A stretch of 64,000 bases of DNA from Chryseobacterium gregarium DSM 19109 (GCF_000430845.1 NZ_AUMU01000009.1:62001-126000), one strand, 5' to 3'. Shown: positions 1-9,334, numbered from the stretch's first letter. The notes: generated by a model from the letters alone, not told the origin. Made by a program: numbers and translations.

Positions 1-270
1 GAAACGTATGGCCAGTTCGTTCAGATCATCCGGGCTGTTATTGCTGTATACAATGGTTTCTTTTCCCGAAACGGTCTTTGAAGCGGCATCAACCTTTACC
101 TCAACATTATAAATCCCTTTATTCTGCCAATAGCTTTTTCCCAGCGCACCCGAAAGATCACGCGTTCCTTTTTCGTAGGCTTTTTTAATATTTCTGGGCA
201 TATACAGTTCCTGAGCCGAAACATGTAATGATGATGCCAACATGACCACTCCGAACAGAAATTTTTTCAT
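1..270 (-). CDS. M1 family metallopeptidase, N-terminal fragment (runs off window)
   Basis: Ninety codons are visible from an ATG at 270, and the gene continues beyond position 1. The product starts with a Sec signal peptide (MKKFLFGVVMLASSLHVSAQ). After it come a YWQN motif and a beta-strand segment ending in NNSPDDLNELAIRF. This matches the start of the complete M1 peptidase at 5842-8040, which has YWQN and [14 protein letters not shown] at the same place, so the two are paralogues. M1 enzymes are zinc aminopeptidases; the HEXXH site would lie outside the window. The family call rests only on the N-terminal domain and the paralogue match. Confidence 0.8.
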   Translation of the reverse strand, partial: MKKFLFGVVMLASSLHVSAQELYMPRNIKKAYEKGTRDLSGALGKSYWQNKGIYNVEVKVDAASKTVSGKETIVYSNNSPDDLNELAIRF

Positions 271-362
271 GTATAATTTTTAATAATTAATCACAAAATT
301 AAGCAAAATGTTGCATACAATTTATTGTGTTAACGATCAATATTATCAGAAAAAGTTTAACC

Positions 363-2735
363 TCACATCCTTCCCTGCTCGTCGGCTTTCTTAATGGACT
401 TGGCATTCTTTACCGATTGGTTCCCGAAATTAAACTTCAAAGAGAGGGAAACACTTTGTGTATCGCGGTAATCAATAAAATAATTGTCCTGATTGGCGTA
501 TTTGGTACTTACTTTTTCCCCTGACGTCCTGAAAATATCATTAAACATCAAGCTTGCTTCCAGTTTTTTATCAAAAAACTTTTTGTTCATGACCAAGTAT
601 GCAGATGACGAACTAGAAATTCTAAATGTTCCCTGAATGGACGGTGAATTATACCGGTGGCCCAGCTCCAGTTTCCATTCACTGTTTTTATCCAGCGTGA
701 AGCTGGTGGAAATATCGGAGACCCAATTCAGGACTTTGTTTTTATAGAGAGCATTATCAATCCCGATAAAATAATTTTCGTTGTGTTCAAGATTTTCAGA
801 TACACTCAGGCTCCACCAAGGTTTGATCTGAAAGTTTTTATATAGGCTCAAACCATAAGCCTGAGCTTTTTCAATATTGGTGTAATGATAAATCAAATTG
901 TTGGTGCTCGGATCCTGATAAGAAATTTCCATCGATGGGAAGATTTCTTTCCTGTAGTAGAAATCAAGGTTCCACTCTTTCCAGGTATATGTGAAATTTA
1001 GATTATGGACAATGGTGGCTTTTAATTTCGGATCACCCTGAAAATAAGAAAACAGGTTGTAATACGACTTTGCAGGATTCAACCATGAATAGGAAGGCCG
1101 GCTGATGCGCTTTCCGTAAGACAGCCCGAACTGATGATTGCCTGTTGTTGTATATTGGACATAGAGTGTAGGAAATAATTTCCAGTAATTATTCTTATTG
1201 ATTTCAAACGGTTCTGAAACCACACCTTCCAGATCGGTTTTTTCAGCCCGCAAACCCGCCTTAAAATTCCACTTCCCTGGATTGTATGCCAAAGAGGAAT
1301 ACAGCGCGAAATTATGTTCTTTATAATCAAAAATATTGCTTTTATCTGCCCTGTACTGTAATTCCCCATTCTCGTTGTCAGAAAAATCAAGCAGGCTGTT
1401 GGTTTTTACGAAACTGTATTTTCCTCCGGATTCCAGTTCCCATTTCTCACTTTTCCACTGATAATCTGCCTGTGTGGAATAGAGCTGGACATCGCTTTTA
1501 TTATTGGTTATAAAATTATTCTCTGTGGGAAGCTGATTGGCAAAATCAAGATACGTCAGTACATCCTGATATTTCCGCGCATTGTTTCCAGCAAAATAAT
1601 TGGTCCATGTCAGTTTGCTTTTACTGTTCAGTTTCCGGTCTGCCTGAAAGCTTACTGAATTATTGATAACTCGTGAATGATGGTCATTAACGGTTGTATA
1701 ATTAGATTCCACCACATTCTGATTATTGTAGATCAGGGTTGGGACATTATAGGTTCCGAAGGATTTAGGATTGAAAAAACCTGAATAGTTGAGACTTACA
1801 TTGGTAAGACTGTCGATTTCATATTCCAGATTGAAATTCAGGGTATTCTGGCTTTTATTCTGGTCTTTCCTGTTCATGGTGCTGATCCACCGCGTCTGGT
1901 CTTCAACATAATTTACGTAATCCGTCCCTTCACGGTAATATGTGCCGCTCCCCAAATAATAGCTCCCCATTACCGAAAGCTTGTTCTTTTTATAATATTG
2001 CGAAATCCCGGCTACGCCTTTTGCATATTGGCTCTGTATATATTTTGAAGTGATGGTTCCGCGGTACCCTTCAATCTTATTTTTCTTCATCACGATATTG
2101 AGAACCGCACTTCCGGATGCTTCATATTTTGCAGGCGGATTGGTAATCACCTCAACGGATTTTACTTCATCGCCCTGAGTGTTTTCCAGTAAATTTTTCA
2201 GTTCATCCCCGGTCAGCATGACTCTTTTGTCATTGATCGTCACCAAAATACTCTGGCTTCCCTTGATGGCTAAAACATCATTTCCCGCTGTAACGCCGGG
2301 TGTCTTTTTAATAATCTCCCAGGCATTGAGCGAAGAAATATTGCTGTTTTCCACATTGAATTCCATCCGGTCTATTTTTCTTTTCACCAAAGGTTTCTGC
2401 TTGGTCATCACCACTTCCTGAATGTCCTGTATATCTTTTTTCAGGACAATCTGCAAAGCCCCGTTCTCAATTTCCAGATTGAGCGTTTTTTCAATCTGGG
2501 CGTACTCCAGATCTTTGATGATTAATTTCACCGACTTATCATCGATATTTTCCCATATGAAAAATCCGTTTTCATCCGTTGTTAAAGTCTTTATTAAGGT
2601 ATTCTGAGAATTATAAACTTCTACAGAAACCAAAGGAAGCTTTTCATTCTGAGCGTTGGTAACGGTTCCCTGTATGGTATGTTTTTGAGAAAACAACAGT
2701 ACCGGAAGGAATACTAAAATCAGGAATTTATACAT
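363..2735 (-). CDS. outer-membrane beta-barrel protein with CarboxypepD_reg-like domain
   Basis: A 790-residue exported protein with a signal peptide at about 1-16. It has an N-terminal CarboxypepD_reg-like beta-sandwich (about 20-105), a plug-like region (about 120-215, with ITNPPAKYEASGSAVLNIVMKK) and a long C-terminal stretch rich in alternating Tyr/Trp/Asn strands typical of an outer-membrane barrel. It resembles TonB-receptor relatives (OMP_b-brl_3 family) that lack a clear TonB box. The substrate is unknown. It is divergent from the histidine kinase gene at 2884, and the 148-bp spacer carries a likely response-regulator site, so this barrel may be a target of that two-component system. 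That link is inference. Confidence 0.88.
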   Translation of the reverse strand: MYKFLILVFLPVLLFSQKHTIQGTVTNAQNEKLPLVSVEVYNSQNTLIKTLTTDENGFFIWENIDDKSVKLIIKDLEYAQIEKTLNLEIENGALQIVLKKDIQDIQEVVMTKQKPLVKRKIDRMEFNVENSNISSLNAWEIIKKTPGVTAGNDVLAIKGSQSILVTINDKRVMLTGDELKNLLENTQGDEVKSVEVITNPPAKYEASGSAVLNIVMKKNKIEGYRGTITSKYIQSQYAKGVAGISQYYKKNKLSVMGSYYLGSGTYYREGTDYVNYVEDQTRWISTMNRKDQNKSQNTLNFNLEYEIDSLTNVSLNYSGFFNPKSFGTYNVPTLIYNNQNVVESNYTTVNDHHSRVINNSVSFQADRKLNSKSKLTWTNYFAGNNARKYQDVLTYLDFANQLPTENNFITNNKSDVQLYSTQADYQWKSEKWELESGGKYSFVKTNSLLDFSDNENGELQYRADKSNIFDYKEHNFALYSSLAYNPGKWNFKAGLRAEKTDLEGVVSEPFEINKNNYWKLFPTLYVQYTTTGNHQFGLSYGKRISRPSYSWLNPAKSYYNLFSYFQGDPKLKATIVHNLNFTYTWKEWNLDFYYRKEIFPSMEISYQDPSTNNLIYHYTNIEKAQAYGLSLYKNFQIKPWWSLSVSENLEHNENYFIGIDNALYKNKVLNWVSDISTSFTLDKNSEWKLELGHRYNSPSIQGTFRISSSSSAYLVMNKKFFDKKLEASLMFNDIFRTSGEKVSTKYANQDNYFIDYRDTQSVSLSLKFNFGNQSVKNAKSIKKADEQGRM

Positions 2736-2815
2736 ACTTAATTTTTTAGGTTTATAAAGACGGAGAGCAATACATCTCTTCCGCTACAAAAGTCTGCATT
2801 GGCAAAGAGAATTTA

Positions 2816-2843
2816 GGTTAACAGAAGGTTAATGAAGGGTTAA
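2816..2843 (+). promoter_or_regulatory. three GGTTAA direct repeats at 11-bp steps (candidate response-regulator site)
   Basis: GGTTAA occurs at 2816-2821, 2827-2832 and 2838-2843, exactly 11 bp apart. OmpR/PhoB-type regulators bind tandem half-sites spaced about one helical turn apart. The array ends 27 bp before the -7 element of the kinase/regulator genes and lies in the spacer shared with the divergent barrel gene, so autoregulation or control of the barrel gene is plausible. Function is inferred. Confidence 0.55.
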
Positions 2844-2870
2844 TGCCTGCCAGGCAAAAGATGAAAGTTC

Positions 2871-2878
2871 TATCTTTG
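2871..2878 (+). promoter_or_regulatory. candidate -7 promoter element (TATCTTTG)
   Basis: TATCTTTG fits the Bacteroidota TAnnTTTG element and lies 5 bp before the ATG at 2884. The longer string GTTCTATCTTTG is repeated exactly in front of the SAM riboswitch. No clear -33 TTG is seen, as may be expected at an activator-dependent promoter. Transcription probably starts almost at the ATG, giving a very short leader. Confidence 0.5.
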
Positions 2879-2883
2879 TTTTA

Positions 2884-4206
2884 ATGATTTCAAAAAGCAA
2901 AAACCTTGTCGCTCTTTTTGCCACTTTATTCCTGCTTCTTTTGGGGATTCAGGGATATTTCATGTATAAAACCTATCAGGTAAAAGAACGTGAAATCTAC
3001 CGGACCGTGCACAAAAGGCTCACAGAATACACAGACCGTCTGGAAGACAAAGGAGCCATGAGAAAGTCGCCGGATGATTCCATCCAGGCAATCTTAGTAC
3101 GCTTTAAAGACAGAAAAATCACCAAGGATGAGTTCCTGGATCTTTTTGATAAGAACAGAAGGGCTACCGAAAAGGAATTCAGCAAATTTGTAGACAAACA
3201 GTTTAAAGATGAAGGGTATGAGGTAGCTGTAAAAATTGAGTATTCATCCATTGTTTTTAACCCTACGAAAACCAACCTCATTAATCACCCTATTGTCATT
3301 TATGAAACGGAAAAAAAGGTTAAAAAGGCGGGAATTGCCAATACGGGATCCTGGGAAACCGTTTCTAAATCAACTGATTCAACTGATAAAAAAATTACCA
3401 GAAACAACAGCTTTTCAGTCAGGAGCATCACAGGCTATGAAATTTTAAATATTAAACATGTTGTTTTTAAAGAACTCACCTTGCTCATCCTCTGCTGTAT
3501 AGCGCTGCTTGCCAGCGTTTTGAGCCTTTATATTTTCACTATTAGAAATTTAATAAAGCAACAGAAGCAGATTGAGGTTCTGCATACCATTGTTGACAAT
3601 ATCTCCCATGAGTTCAAAACACCGATTGCTACTTTAAAAATAGCTTCTAAAGCACTGAAAAAGAACCTGAACCCGGAAACCACATTGCCTCTCATTGACA
3701 GGCAGATTATTCGCCTCGAAAGCCTGCTCCATCAGCTGCATCAGGAAGAAAATGAAGAAAAAGCGGACAAGATCCAACCCGAAGACTGGAAATTTTTTAT
3801 TCAGGATTTGGCGTTTACCTATTCCGGGAATACATTCAGACTTCAAAGCAATGTTGTAAAAGAACTTCCTTTTGATAAAAACCTGATGGAAACGGTCATT
3901 AAAAACCTCTGTGAAAACAGCGTAAAATACGGAGCCTCTGAAATCGGTATCAACATTACTGATCTTGACAAAAACCTGGAAATTACCGTAGATGATAACG
4001 GAGAAGGAATCCCTAAAAGTGAGATGAAAAGTATTTTTGAAAAATTCTACAGGATACAGGCCAATAACATCCATAATACAAAAGGCTTGGGACTGGGACT
4101 GTATTTCGTGCATACTATTATTACAAAATATAAAGGGAAAATCAATGTCACAAGTACCCTGAAAAAGGGAACAACTTTTAAAATAAACCTTCCGTATGAA
4201 AACTAA
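2884..4206 (+). CDS. sensor histidine kinase, two-component system
   Basis: A 440-residue inner-membrane kinase. Transmembrane segments at about 7-28 and 200-220 flank a periplasmic sensor region of about 170 residues with no domain I recognise. The phosphoacceptor box NISHEFKTP has the histidine at residue 242. The HATPase part shows an N-box (KNLCENSVKYGAS), a G1 box (DDNGEGIP) and a G2 box (KGLGLGLYFVHTI). It autophosphorylates and passes phosphate to the regulator gene, which overlaps its 3' end by 11 bp. The signal sensed is not evident. The divergent outer-membrane protein suggests an envelope-related cue, but that is inference. Confidence 0.93.
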   Translation: MISKSKNLVALFATLFLLLLGIQGYFMYKTYQVKEREIYRTVHKRLTEYTDRLEDKGAMRKSPDDSIQAILVRFKDRKITKDEFLDLFDKNRRATEKEFSKFVDKQFKDEGYEVAVKIEYSSIVFNPTKTNLINHPIVIYETEKKVKKAGIANTGSWETVSKSTDSTDKKITRNNSFSVRSITGYEILNIKHVVFKELTLLILCCIALLASVLSLYIFTIRNLIKQQKQIEVLHTIVDNISHEFKTPIATLKIASKALKKNLNPETTLPLIDRQIIRLESLLHQLHQEENEEKADKIQPEDWKFFIQDLAFTYSGNTFRLQSNVVKELPFDKNLMETVIKNLCENSVKYGASEIGINITDLDKNLEITVDDNGEGIPKSEMKSIFEKFYRIQANNIHNTKGLGLGLYFVHTIITKYKGKINVTSTLKKGTTFKINLPYEN

Positions 4207-4882
4207 AATTTTATTAGCAGAAGATGATTCCGACTTTGGAATGATTTTAAAACAATATATGGAACTGGAAGATTTTGAAGTGACCTGGTTTCAGAATCCC
4301 GAAGATATCGTAGCGGTTCTAACTTCAGACTTCTCATTTCACATTGGCATTTTAGATATTATGATGCCGAATATTGACGGGTTTTCTTTGGCTAAAATGA
4401 TTTTAAAAGAAAAACCGGGGTTTCCGCTTCTTTTTTTAACGGCCAAAAACCAGAAGATAGACCGGCTTACCGGGTTAAAAATAGGAGCTGATGATTACAT
4501 CTCAAAGCCCTGCGATCCCGAAGAACTGATTTTGAGGATCAGAAATATCCTTAAAAGGACTCTGCCTGTACGTGCCGAGACCCAGATAAAAATCGGTGAC
4601 TATATACTTGATACCGAAAAGCTGCTACTTTCTCATCATCAAGCGGATACAAGGCTTACCATCCGGGAGTTGCAGCTTCTTCTTTATCTGATAAAAAACA
4701 ACCGTAAGACCATAAAACGGGATGACATCTTAGACAATCTCTGGGAAACCAGCGATTATTTTACGGGCAGGAGCCTGGATGTATTTGTCAGCAGACTGCG
4801 GAAATATTTCATCCATGATCCTGAAATAAAAATCCAGTCCGTGAGAGGTGTCGGATTTGAAATTAATTTCCCCACAATCTAA
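4196..4882 (+). CDS. OmpR/PhoB-family response regulator
   Basis: A 228-residue regulator with an N-terminal receiver (acidic pocket E9/D10/D11, phosphoacceptor D54 in ILDIMMPN, K104 in YISKPC). Its C-terminal winged helix (about 130-225) ends with the family signature SVRGVGFEI. It overlaps the upstream kinase gene by 11 bp, so the two are almost certainly a cognate, translationally coupled pair. The three GGTTAA repeats at 2816-2843 have the one-turn spacing this family recognises and are the best candidate binding site. The gene converges with the endonuclease-fold gene, and the two ends overlap by 4 bp. Confidence 0.95.
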   Translation: MKTKILLAEDDSDFGMILKQYMELEDFEVTWFQNPEDIVAVLTSDFSFHIGILDIMMPNIDGFSLAKMILKEKPGFPLLFLTAKNQKIDRLTGLKIGADDYISKPCDPEELILRIRNILKRTLPVRAETQIKIGDYILDTEKLLLSHHQADTRLTIRELQLLLYLIKNNRKTIKRDDILDNLWETSDYFTGRSLDVFVSRLRKYFIHDPEIKIQSVRGVGFEINFPTI

Positions 4883-5715
4883 TTTTTCAGGAAACTCAGT
4901 TCTGCCAATACTGGGAAATGGTCTGAAGGATACAGCAGATTCTCTCTTCTGTCATTGATATGCCTGTGAGATCTTGTTCTGAATCCTTTTACAAAGATAT
5001 AATCGATCCTGTCTTTCGGAACTTCATTGATATTGAATCCGGTGAACGTTCCCTCAGGCCCGTAATGCTTCGTTTCCGAATGATAAAACGTATCCTGCAG
5101 GCTTTTTGACATGATCTTAATTGGCTCGGAATCTTCCGTCAGGTTGAAATCCCCGCTTACGGTAACCGGTAAATTTTCAGGATTGATTTCTTTGATTTTC
5201 TTTAAAATTAATTCTGATGATTTTTCCCTTGCGATATTGCCGATATGGTCAAAATGAAGATTCAGTGCCATGAATTCTTTTTTGGATTTGTTATCTTTAA
5301 AAACAGCATAGGTGCAGATCCTGTTCAACGCTGCATCCCAGCCTTTGGAAGGTTTTTCCGGAGTTTCCGAAAGCCAGAAGGTCCCTGATTTTACCGCCTG
5401 CAGCCTTTCGGTATCATAAAATATTGCTGAAAATTCCCCTTTTTCTTTACCGTCATCTCTGCCGACCCCAATATAATCGTAATTTTTCAATCCGCTTTTA
5501 AGATCTTTCATCTGTCCGGGAAGCGCTTCCTGAACACCAAAATAATCGGGATGATAATAGCTCAGTAAATCTGCAACATCCTGTTTTCTGTTCGTCCATG
5601 AATTCTCTTTGTCGGAATCTACATTCAGTCTGATGTTGAAACTCATCACTTTAAGGTCCTGTGAAAAACCTAACGCAAAAAGCATTATAAATAGGATGGA
5701 AAATCTGAAATTCAT
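4879..5715 (-). CDS. endonuclease/exonuclease/phosphatase family protein, secreted
   Basis: A 278-residue protein with a signal peptide at about 1-18. It has the EEP-fold signatures in order: MSFNIRLN near the start, FGVQEALPGQ (metal-binding Glu), SGDFNLTEDSEP (catalytic Asp/Asn) and a C-terminal YPSDHFPV (catalytic Asp-His). EEP enzymes cleave phosphodiester bonds in nucleic acids, sphingomyelin or inositol lipids, and the sequence does not decide between these substrates. The length and exported form match the small Bacteroidota group often annotated endonuclease/exonuclease/phosphatase. Periplasmic or extracellular location is expected. Confidence 0.9.
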   Translation of the reverse strand: MNFRFSILFIMLFALGFSQDLKVMSFNIRLNVDSDKENSWTNRKQDVADLLSYYHPDYFGVQEALPGQMKDLKSGLKNYDYIGVGRDDGKEKGEFSAIFYDTERLQAVKSGTFWLSETPEKPSKGWDAALNRICTYAVFKDNKSKKEFMALNLHFDHIGNIAREKSSELILKKIKEINPENLPVTVSGDFNLTEDSEPIKIMSKSLQDTFYHSETKHYGPEGTFTGFNINEVPKDRIDYIFVKGFRTRSHRHINDRRENLLYPSDHFPVLAELSFLKN

Positions 5716-5800
5716 ACTTTTTATTTAAACAAAAATAAGACTTATCCCTCAGAGAGAGGCATGGCCATAAAGTTTTTCATAAGATATAACCATAAAAAAA

Positions 5801-5817
5801 CTCCGGAAGATCCGGAG
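5801..5817 (-). terminator. rho-independent terminator of the M1 peptidase gene
   Basis: A perfect 7-bp stem (CTCCGGA/TCCGGAG) with a 3-nt loop lies 25 bp beyond the M1 stop. It is followed in the minus direction by seven T residues (A tract at 5794-5800). Confidence 0.85.
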
Positions 5818-5841
5818 CTTAAGATTATTGGTATTGACCTA

Positions 5842-8040
5842 TTATTCTTTGGTAAATTTAAATACCCTTCCTCCCTGCGTAAACGTCATGGTTTTCTTAT
5901 CCTGACTGAAGGTCATTGAAATTTGTGCCTGGTCGAAGGTAAAAGTATTGTTTCCTGTATATTCCAGAGGAAATTCAGGCTGGCCTGTTGCCTGGCCGAA
6001 AAGCTGATTATCTTTCTCCCTGAAGGCAATTTTCAGAGGAAGGTCTTTACTGCCATAGGTTCCTGTAAAATCTTTACTATTGATTTTCTCTACAGGTTTT
6101 GCATCTGCTGAAGACCAGCTGTTGTTCCGGGCATTCACATCAGGGATCTTAGAATCGGGGTCAAGCTTCACCTGCTCTATTTCTTTGGCAGAATCCACTT
6201 TAAACGTCCATTCCGTATTTCTTTTCCATACTTCAACCGGTATTTTAATGATCTGTTGTGTCCCGTCTTTAAATTTTACCTGAACGGTTGTCGGCATCGG
6301 CAGCTGTCCGATATTTTCAACGGTAACTTGAGCTCCGTTTTTAAAATCGCCATTGACATATTTTACATTTTTCACAGCCTGGTCAATTTTCCATTTATTG
6401 ATAAACCAGCCTCTCCAGAACCAGTTAAGTTCTTCGCCGGAAACATTTTCCATGGTGTGGAAGAAATCCCACGGCGTTGGATGCTTGAAAGCCCAGCGCT
6501 GAATATAGGTTCTGAATGCTTTGTCAAATTTTTCCGGTCCCAGAATAGATTCGCGTAAAATGCCCAATCCCAGTCCCGGCTTGTAATAAGCTAAGATCCC
6601 GATGCTGTTTTCCTTCATATTGTCTGGTCCGACCATAATCGGCTCAAAACCGTCATTCATCAGAAAGGCTCCCATCTGGGCTACATTTTTCTTTTCATAA
6701 TATTCGCCTTTATTGAAAGCTTCCGTTGACAGTTCATTGATAAAAGTATTAAAGCCCTCATCCATCCAGGCAAACAGCCTTTCATTAGAACCTACAATCA
6801 TAGGGAACCAGTTATGCCCGAACTCGTGATCGGTAACACCCCAAAGATCCCCGCCTTTAGAAGTCATATGGCAGAAGACAATTCCCGGATATTCCATTCC
6901 GCCTTCATTTCCGGCAACATTGGTGGCGGCAGGATAGGTATATTCATACCATTTTGCCGAATAATGCTCAATGGCTGCCTTTGTATATTCCGTTGATCTT
7001 CCCCATGCTTTTTCACCGGCACCCTCCGCAGGATATGCTGACACAGCCAATGATTTTTTTCCGCTCGGAAGATTGATTCTTGCAGCATCCAGTATGAAAG
7101 CTGCTGAAGATGCCCAGGCAAAATCCCTGGCCTGGTTGATCCTGAATTTCCAGGTTTTTGTACCCGCCTGCTGGTTCCTTCCAAGGTCCGCTTCAGAACG
7201 GATCATTACTGTTTTATCACTGTTTTTCGCCTGTTCCCATCTGCTATTTTCTTCTTTGGAATAGACTTCTTTCGCATTGAGAAGTTCACCTGAAGCCACT
7301 ACATAATGACTGGCAGGAACCGTAATGTTCGCCGTGATATTTCCGTATTCCAGATAAAATTCAGAAGCTCCCAGATATGGCATCGTATTCCATCCCAATA
7401 CATCATCATACACACACATCCTCGGATACCACTGGGCTATGGTAAAAACCTTTCCGTTTTTCGTATCTTCTATTCCCATTCTGTCGGATCCGTATTTCGG
7501 GGAAAGGAATGAATATTCAATTTTAATTTTCGCTCTCCCTCCCTGCGCTTTCAGCTCAAACGGAAGATCAATCTGCATCCGGGTATCTGTGATGGTGTAT
7601 TTCACCGCTTTACCGTCAAGCTTTACCGACTTAATTTTATAGCCTCCTTCAAATTCTTCGCCATGAGACCCGTTACGGCTCCCGGACATCGGAACTACCG
7701 CATTTCCCCTTGACTCTTTTTCAAATAAGTTCTGATCCAGCTGCAGCCATAAAAAGCCCAGTTTATCAGGGCTGTTGTTGGTGTATGTAATTTCAGCAGT
7801 CCCGGTAATTTCATTCCTGGCTTCATTAAGGCTGACATTCAGATTATAGTCCACTGAATTCTGCCAGTAGGCATATCCCGGCTGTCCGCTTGCAGATCTT
7901 GTCGGCGTACCGGTCTGTGTATAGAAAAACGGTTTGAAAGTCTCTACATAATCATATTTGGGAACTTCCTGAGCATATACCAGCTGTGAAAAGAGCATAA
8001 CCGCTACAGCGGAAACAAGGGTTGGAAATTTACGATTCAT
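5842..8040 (-). CDS. M1 family zinc metallopeptidase (aminopeptidase), secreted
   Basis: A 732-residue exported protein with a signal peptide at about 1-23. The zinc site is complete: HEFGH at 405-409 and, 19 residues later, E428 in MDEGFNTF, as in the HEXXH-X18-E pattern of M1. The exopeptidase-type sequence [10 protein letters not shown] (GxMEN-like) precedes it. A C-terminal beta domain (about 560-732) ends the protein. M1 enzymes release N-terminal residues from peptides; here the likely role is periplasmic or extracellular peptide processing. Its paralogue begins at 270 on the same strand. It has its own terminator at 5801. Confidence 0.93.
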   Translation of the reverse strand: MNRKFPTLVSAVAVMLFSQLVYAQEVPKYDYVETFKPFFYTQTGTPTRSASGQPGYAYWQNSVDYNLNVSLNEARNEITGTAEITYTNNSPDKLGFLWLQLDQNLFEKESRGNAVVPMSGSRNGSHGEEFEGGYKIKSVKLDGKAVKYTITDTRMQIDLPFELKAQGGRAKIKIEYSFLSPKYGSDRMGIEDTKNGKVFTIAQWYPRMCVYDDVLGWNTMPYLGASEFYLEYGNITANITVPASHYVVASGELLNAKEVYSKEENSRWEQAKNSDKTVMIRSEADLGRNQQAGTKTWKFRINQARDFAWASSAAFILDAARINLPSGKKSLAVSAYPAEGAGEKAWGRSTEYTKAAIEHYSAKWYEYTYPAATNVAGNEGGMEYPGIVFCHMTSKGGDLWGVTDHEFGHNWFPMIVGSNERLFAWMDEGFNTFINELSTEAFNKGEYYEKKNVAQMGAFLMNDGFEPIMVGPDNMKENSIGILAYYKPGLGLGILRESILGPEKFDKAFRTYIQRWAFKHPTPWDFFHTMENVSGEELNWFWRGWFINKWKIDQAVKNVKYVNGDFKNGAQVTVENIGQLPMPTTVQVKFKDGTQQIIKIPVEVWKRNTEWTFKVDSAKEIEQVKLDPDSKIPDVNARNNSWSSADAKPVEKINSKDFTGTYGSKDLPLKIAFREKDNQLFGQATGQPEFPLEYTGNNTFTFDQAQISMTFSQDKKTMTFTQGGRVFKFTKE

Positions 8041-8158
8041 TGAATTATTTTTTATTTGAATTTGTAAAACAAACTGCCGGAATTGTTACAATCCAGCAGC
8101 CTGTTTCAATTCAGTATTGAACTTTATAAATTTTAAAGCTTATTTTAAATTATATTCT

Positions 8159-8231
8159 CGCTGATTTTTCAGATTCAGCAGATTTAAATATACATCAATA
8201 TCTGTGTGATCATCATAATCTGTAAGAAATT
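8159..8231. repeat. degenerate intergenic repeat, copy 1
   Basis: This stretch between the SDR and M1 genes aligns with 16980-17050. Both copies begin CGCTGA, continue with CAGATT-AGCA-ATTT, then ATCTG and AATCTG, and end near AGAAATT/AGATTC. The two are colinear over about 70 bp with many substitutions. The rest of the 8041-8261 gap shows no gene. It looks like a decayed member of a dispersed non-coding repeat family. Confidence 0.5.
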
Positions 8232-8261
8232 ATTTTTGAAATAAAATCAGACCGTTTCTGA

Positions 8262-9143
8262 TCAATTGGATTTCTTTGCTTTAATCATGGCTTCCAGCGC
8301 ATCCCACATTTCCTGCGGAATATCCTCCAGCATATTGAACTCTCCGGCACCCTGTAACCATTCCCCGCCATCAATGGTTACCACTTCACCATTAACGAAA
8401 GATGAGAAATCCGAAACGAGATACGCGGCAAGATTCGCCAGCTCCTGATGTTCCCCTACTCTCTTGAGCGGATTCTTTTTAGCCAGATCAAACTGGTCTT
8501 TCATATCTCCCGGAAGCAACCGGTCCCACGCCCCTTTTGTCGGGAAAGGCCCCGGAGCAATGGCATTAAAACGGATATTATATTTCCCCCATTCAACCGC
8601 CAAAGATCTTGTCATGGCCAGAACCCCTGCCTTGGCACATGCCGACGGCACCACATAAGCAGAACCGGTCCACGCATATGTGGTAACGATATTTAAAACG
8701 GTTCCCGGTGTTTTTGAGTCGATCCAGTGTTTACCGATGGAAAGGGTACAGTTTTTAGTTCCTTTCAGTACAATATCTAAAATGGAGTCAAAAGCAGAGT
8801 GGGTCAGCCGTTCCGTCGGGGAAATAAAATTCCCTGCAGCATTATTCAGAAGGATATCAATTTTCCCGAATTCTTTCAAAGCTGCTTCCTTCATAGTTTC
8901 CACCTCATCCCAGTTTCTCACGTCACAGGCTACGCAAAGCACTTTTCCGCCGGTCTGTTCTTCCAGCTCTTTTGCGGTTCCCTGCAATTTCTCAAGATTT
9001 CTGGACGTAATCACCACTTTCGCTCCCAATTCCAGGAAATATTTGGTCATGGCTTTTCCCAAGCCACTTCCGCCTCCTGTGACAATTGCTACTTTATCTT
9101 TAAGGGCGTCTTCACGCAACATCGGCTGTGTATACAGATTCAT
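8262..9143 (-). CDS. SDR oxidoreductase, 2,4-dienoyl-CoA reductase-like
   Basis: A 293-residue cytoplasmic short-chain dehydrogenase. It has the NADP-binding TGGGSGLG at 22-29, NNAAGN at 100-105, and K171 in PSACAKAG followed by FNAIAPGP. The usual catalytic Tyr four residues before the Lys is Ser167. That substitution, together with IAPGPFPTKGAW, fits the dienoyl/trans-enoyl-CoA reductase branch (DECR/TER-like), where classical YxxxK chemistry is altered. The likely role is reduction of unsaturated acyl-CoA in fatty-acid oxidation. No other beta-oxidation gene is adjacent, so the substrate is inferred from family resemblance only. Confidence 0.82.
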   Translation of the reverse strand: MNLYTQPMLREDALKDKVAIVTGGGSGLGKAMTKYFLELGAKVVITSRNLEKLQGTAKELEEQTGGKVLCVACDVRNWDEVETMKEAALKEFGKIDILLNNAAGNFISPTERLTHSAFDSILDIVLKGTKNCTLSIGKHWIDSKTPGTVLNIVTTYAWTGSAYVVPSACAKAGVLAMTRSLAVEWGKYNIRFNAIAPGPFPTKGAWDRLLPGDMKDQFDLAKKNPLKRVGEHQELANLAAYLVSDFSSFVNGEVVTIDGGEWLQGAGEFNMLEDIPQEMWDALEAMIKAKKSN

Positions 9144-9225
9144 ATTTTTATTGTTTGAGTAAATTTAAGATTTTAAGTGATTCGGCAAGCTATAAATAAT
9201 ATGCGGACAATAATAAGGAGTGTAA

Positions 9226-9274
9226 GAATGTTTAGTTTGGGCGGCGGCTTTGCCGCCGCCCAAACTAAACATTC
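9226..9274. repeat. perfect 23-bp inverted repeat with TTT loop
   Basis: The arms 9226-9248 and 9252-9274 are exactly complementary over 23 bp, with a 3-nt loop, and contain GGGCGGCGGC at the apex. The element lies between divergent genes (SDR start at 9143, GH92 start at 9335), where no gene ends, and no T tract follows, so an ordinary terminator role is not explained. It could be a hairpin in a leader RNA, a cruciform site or a REP-like repeat. The remainder of the gap shows nothing else. Confidence 0.75.
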
Positions 9275-9334
9275 AAATAAACTGAAAAGACATTTTAAAT
9301 TTAATTAAATTTAAAACTCGAAAAATGATTATTT

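Noticed and set aside
8041-8261. Possible small gene or RNA in the SDR-M1 gap
   Set aside because: No reading frame, promoter or stable RNA fold was convincing; only the degenerate repeat is supported.
9226-9274. Terminator of a neighbouring gene
   Set aside because: Both neighbours diverge from this point and no T tract follows, so it is listed as a palindromic repeat.
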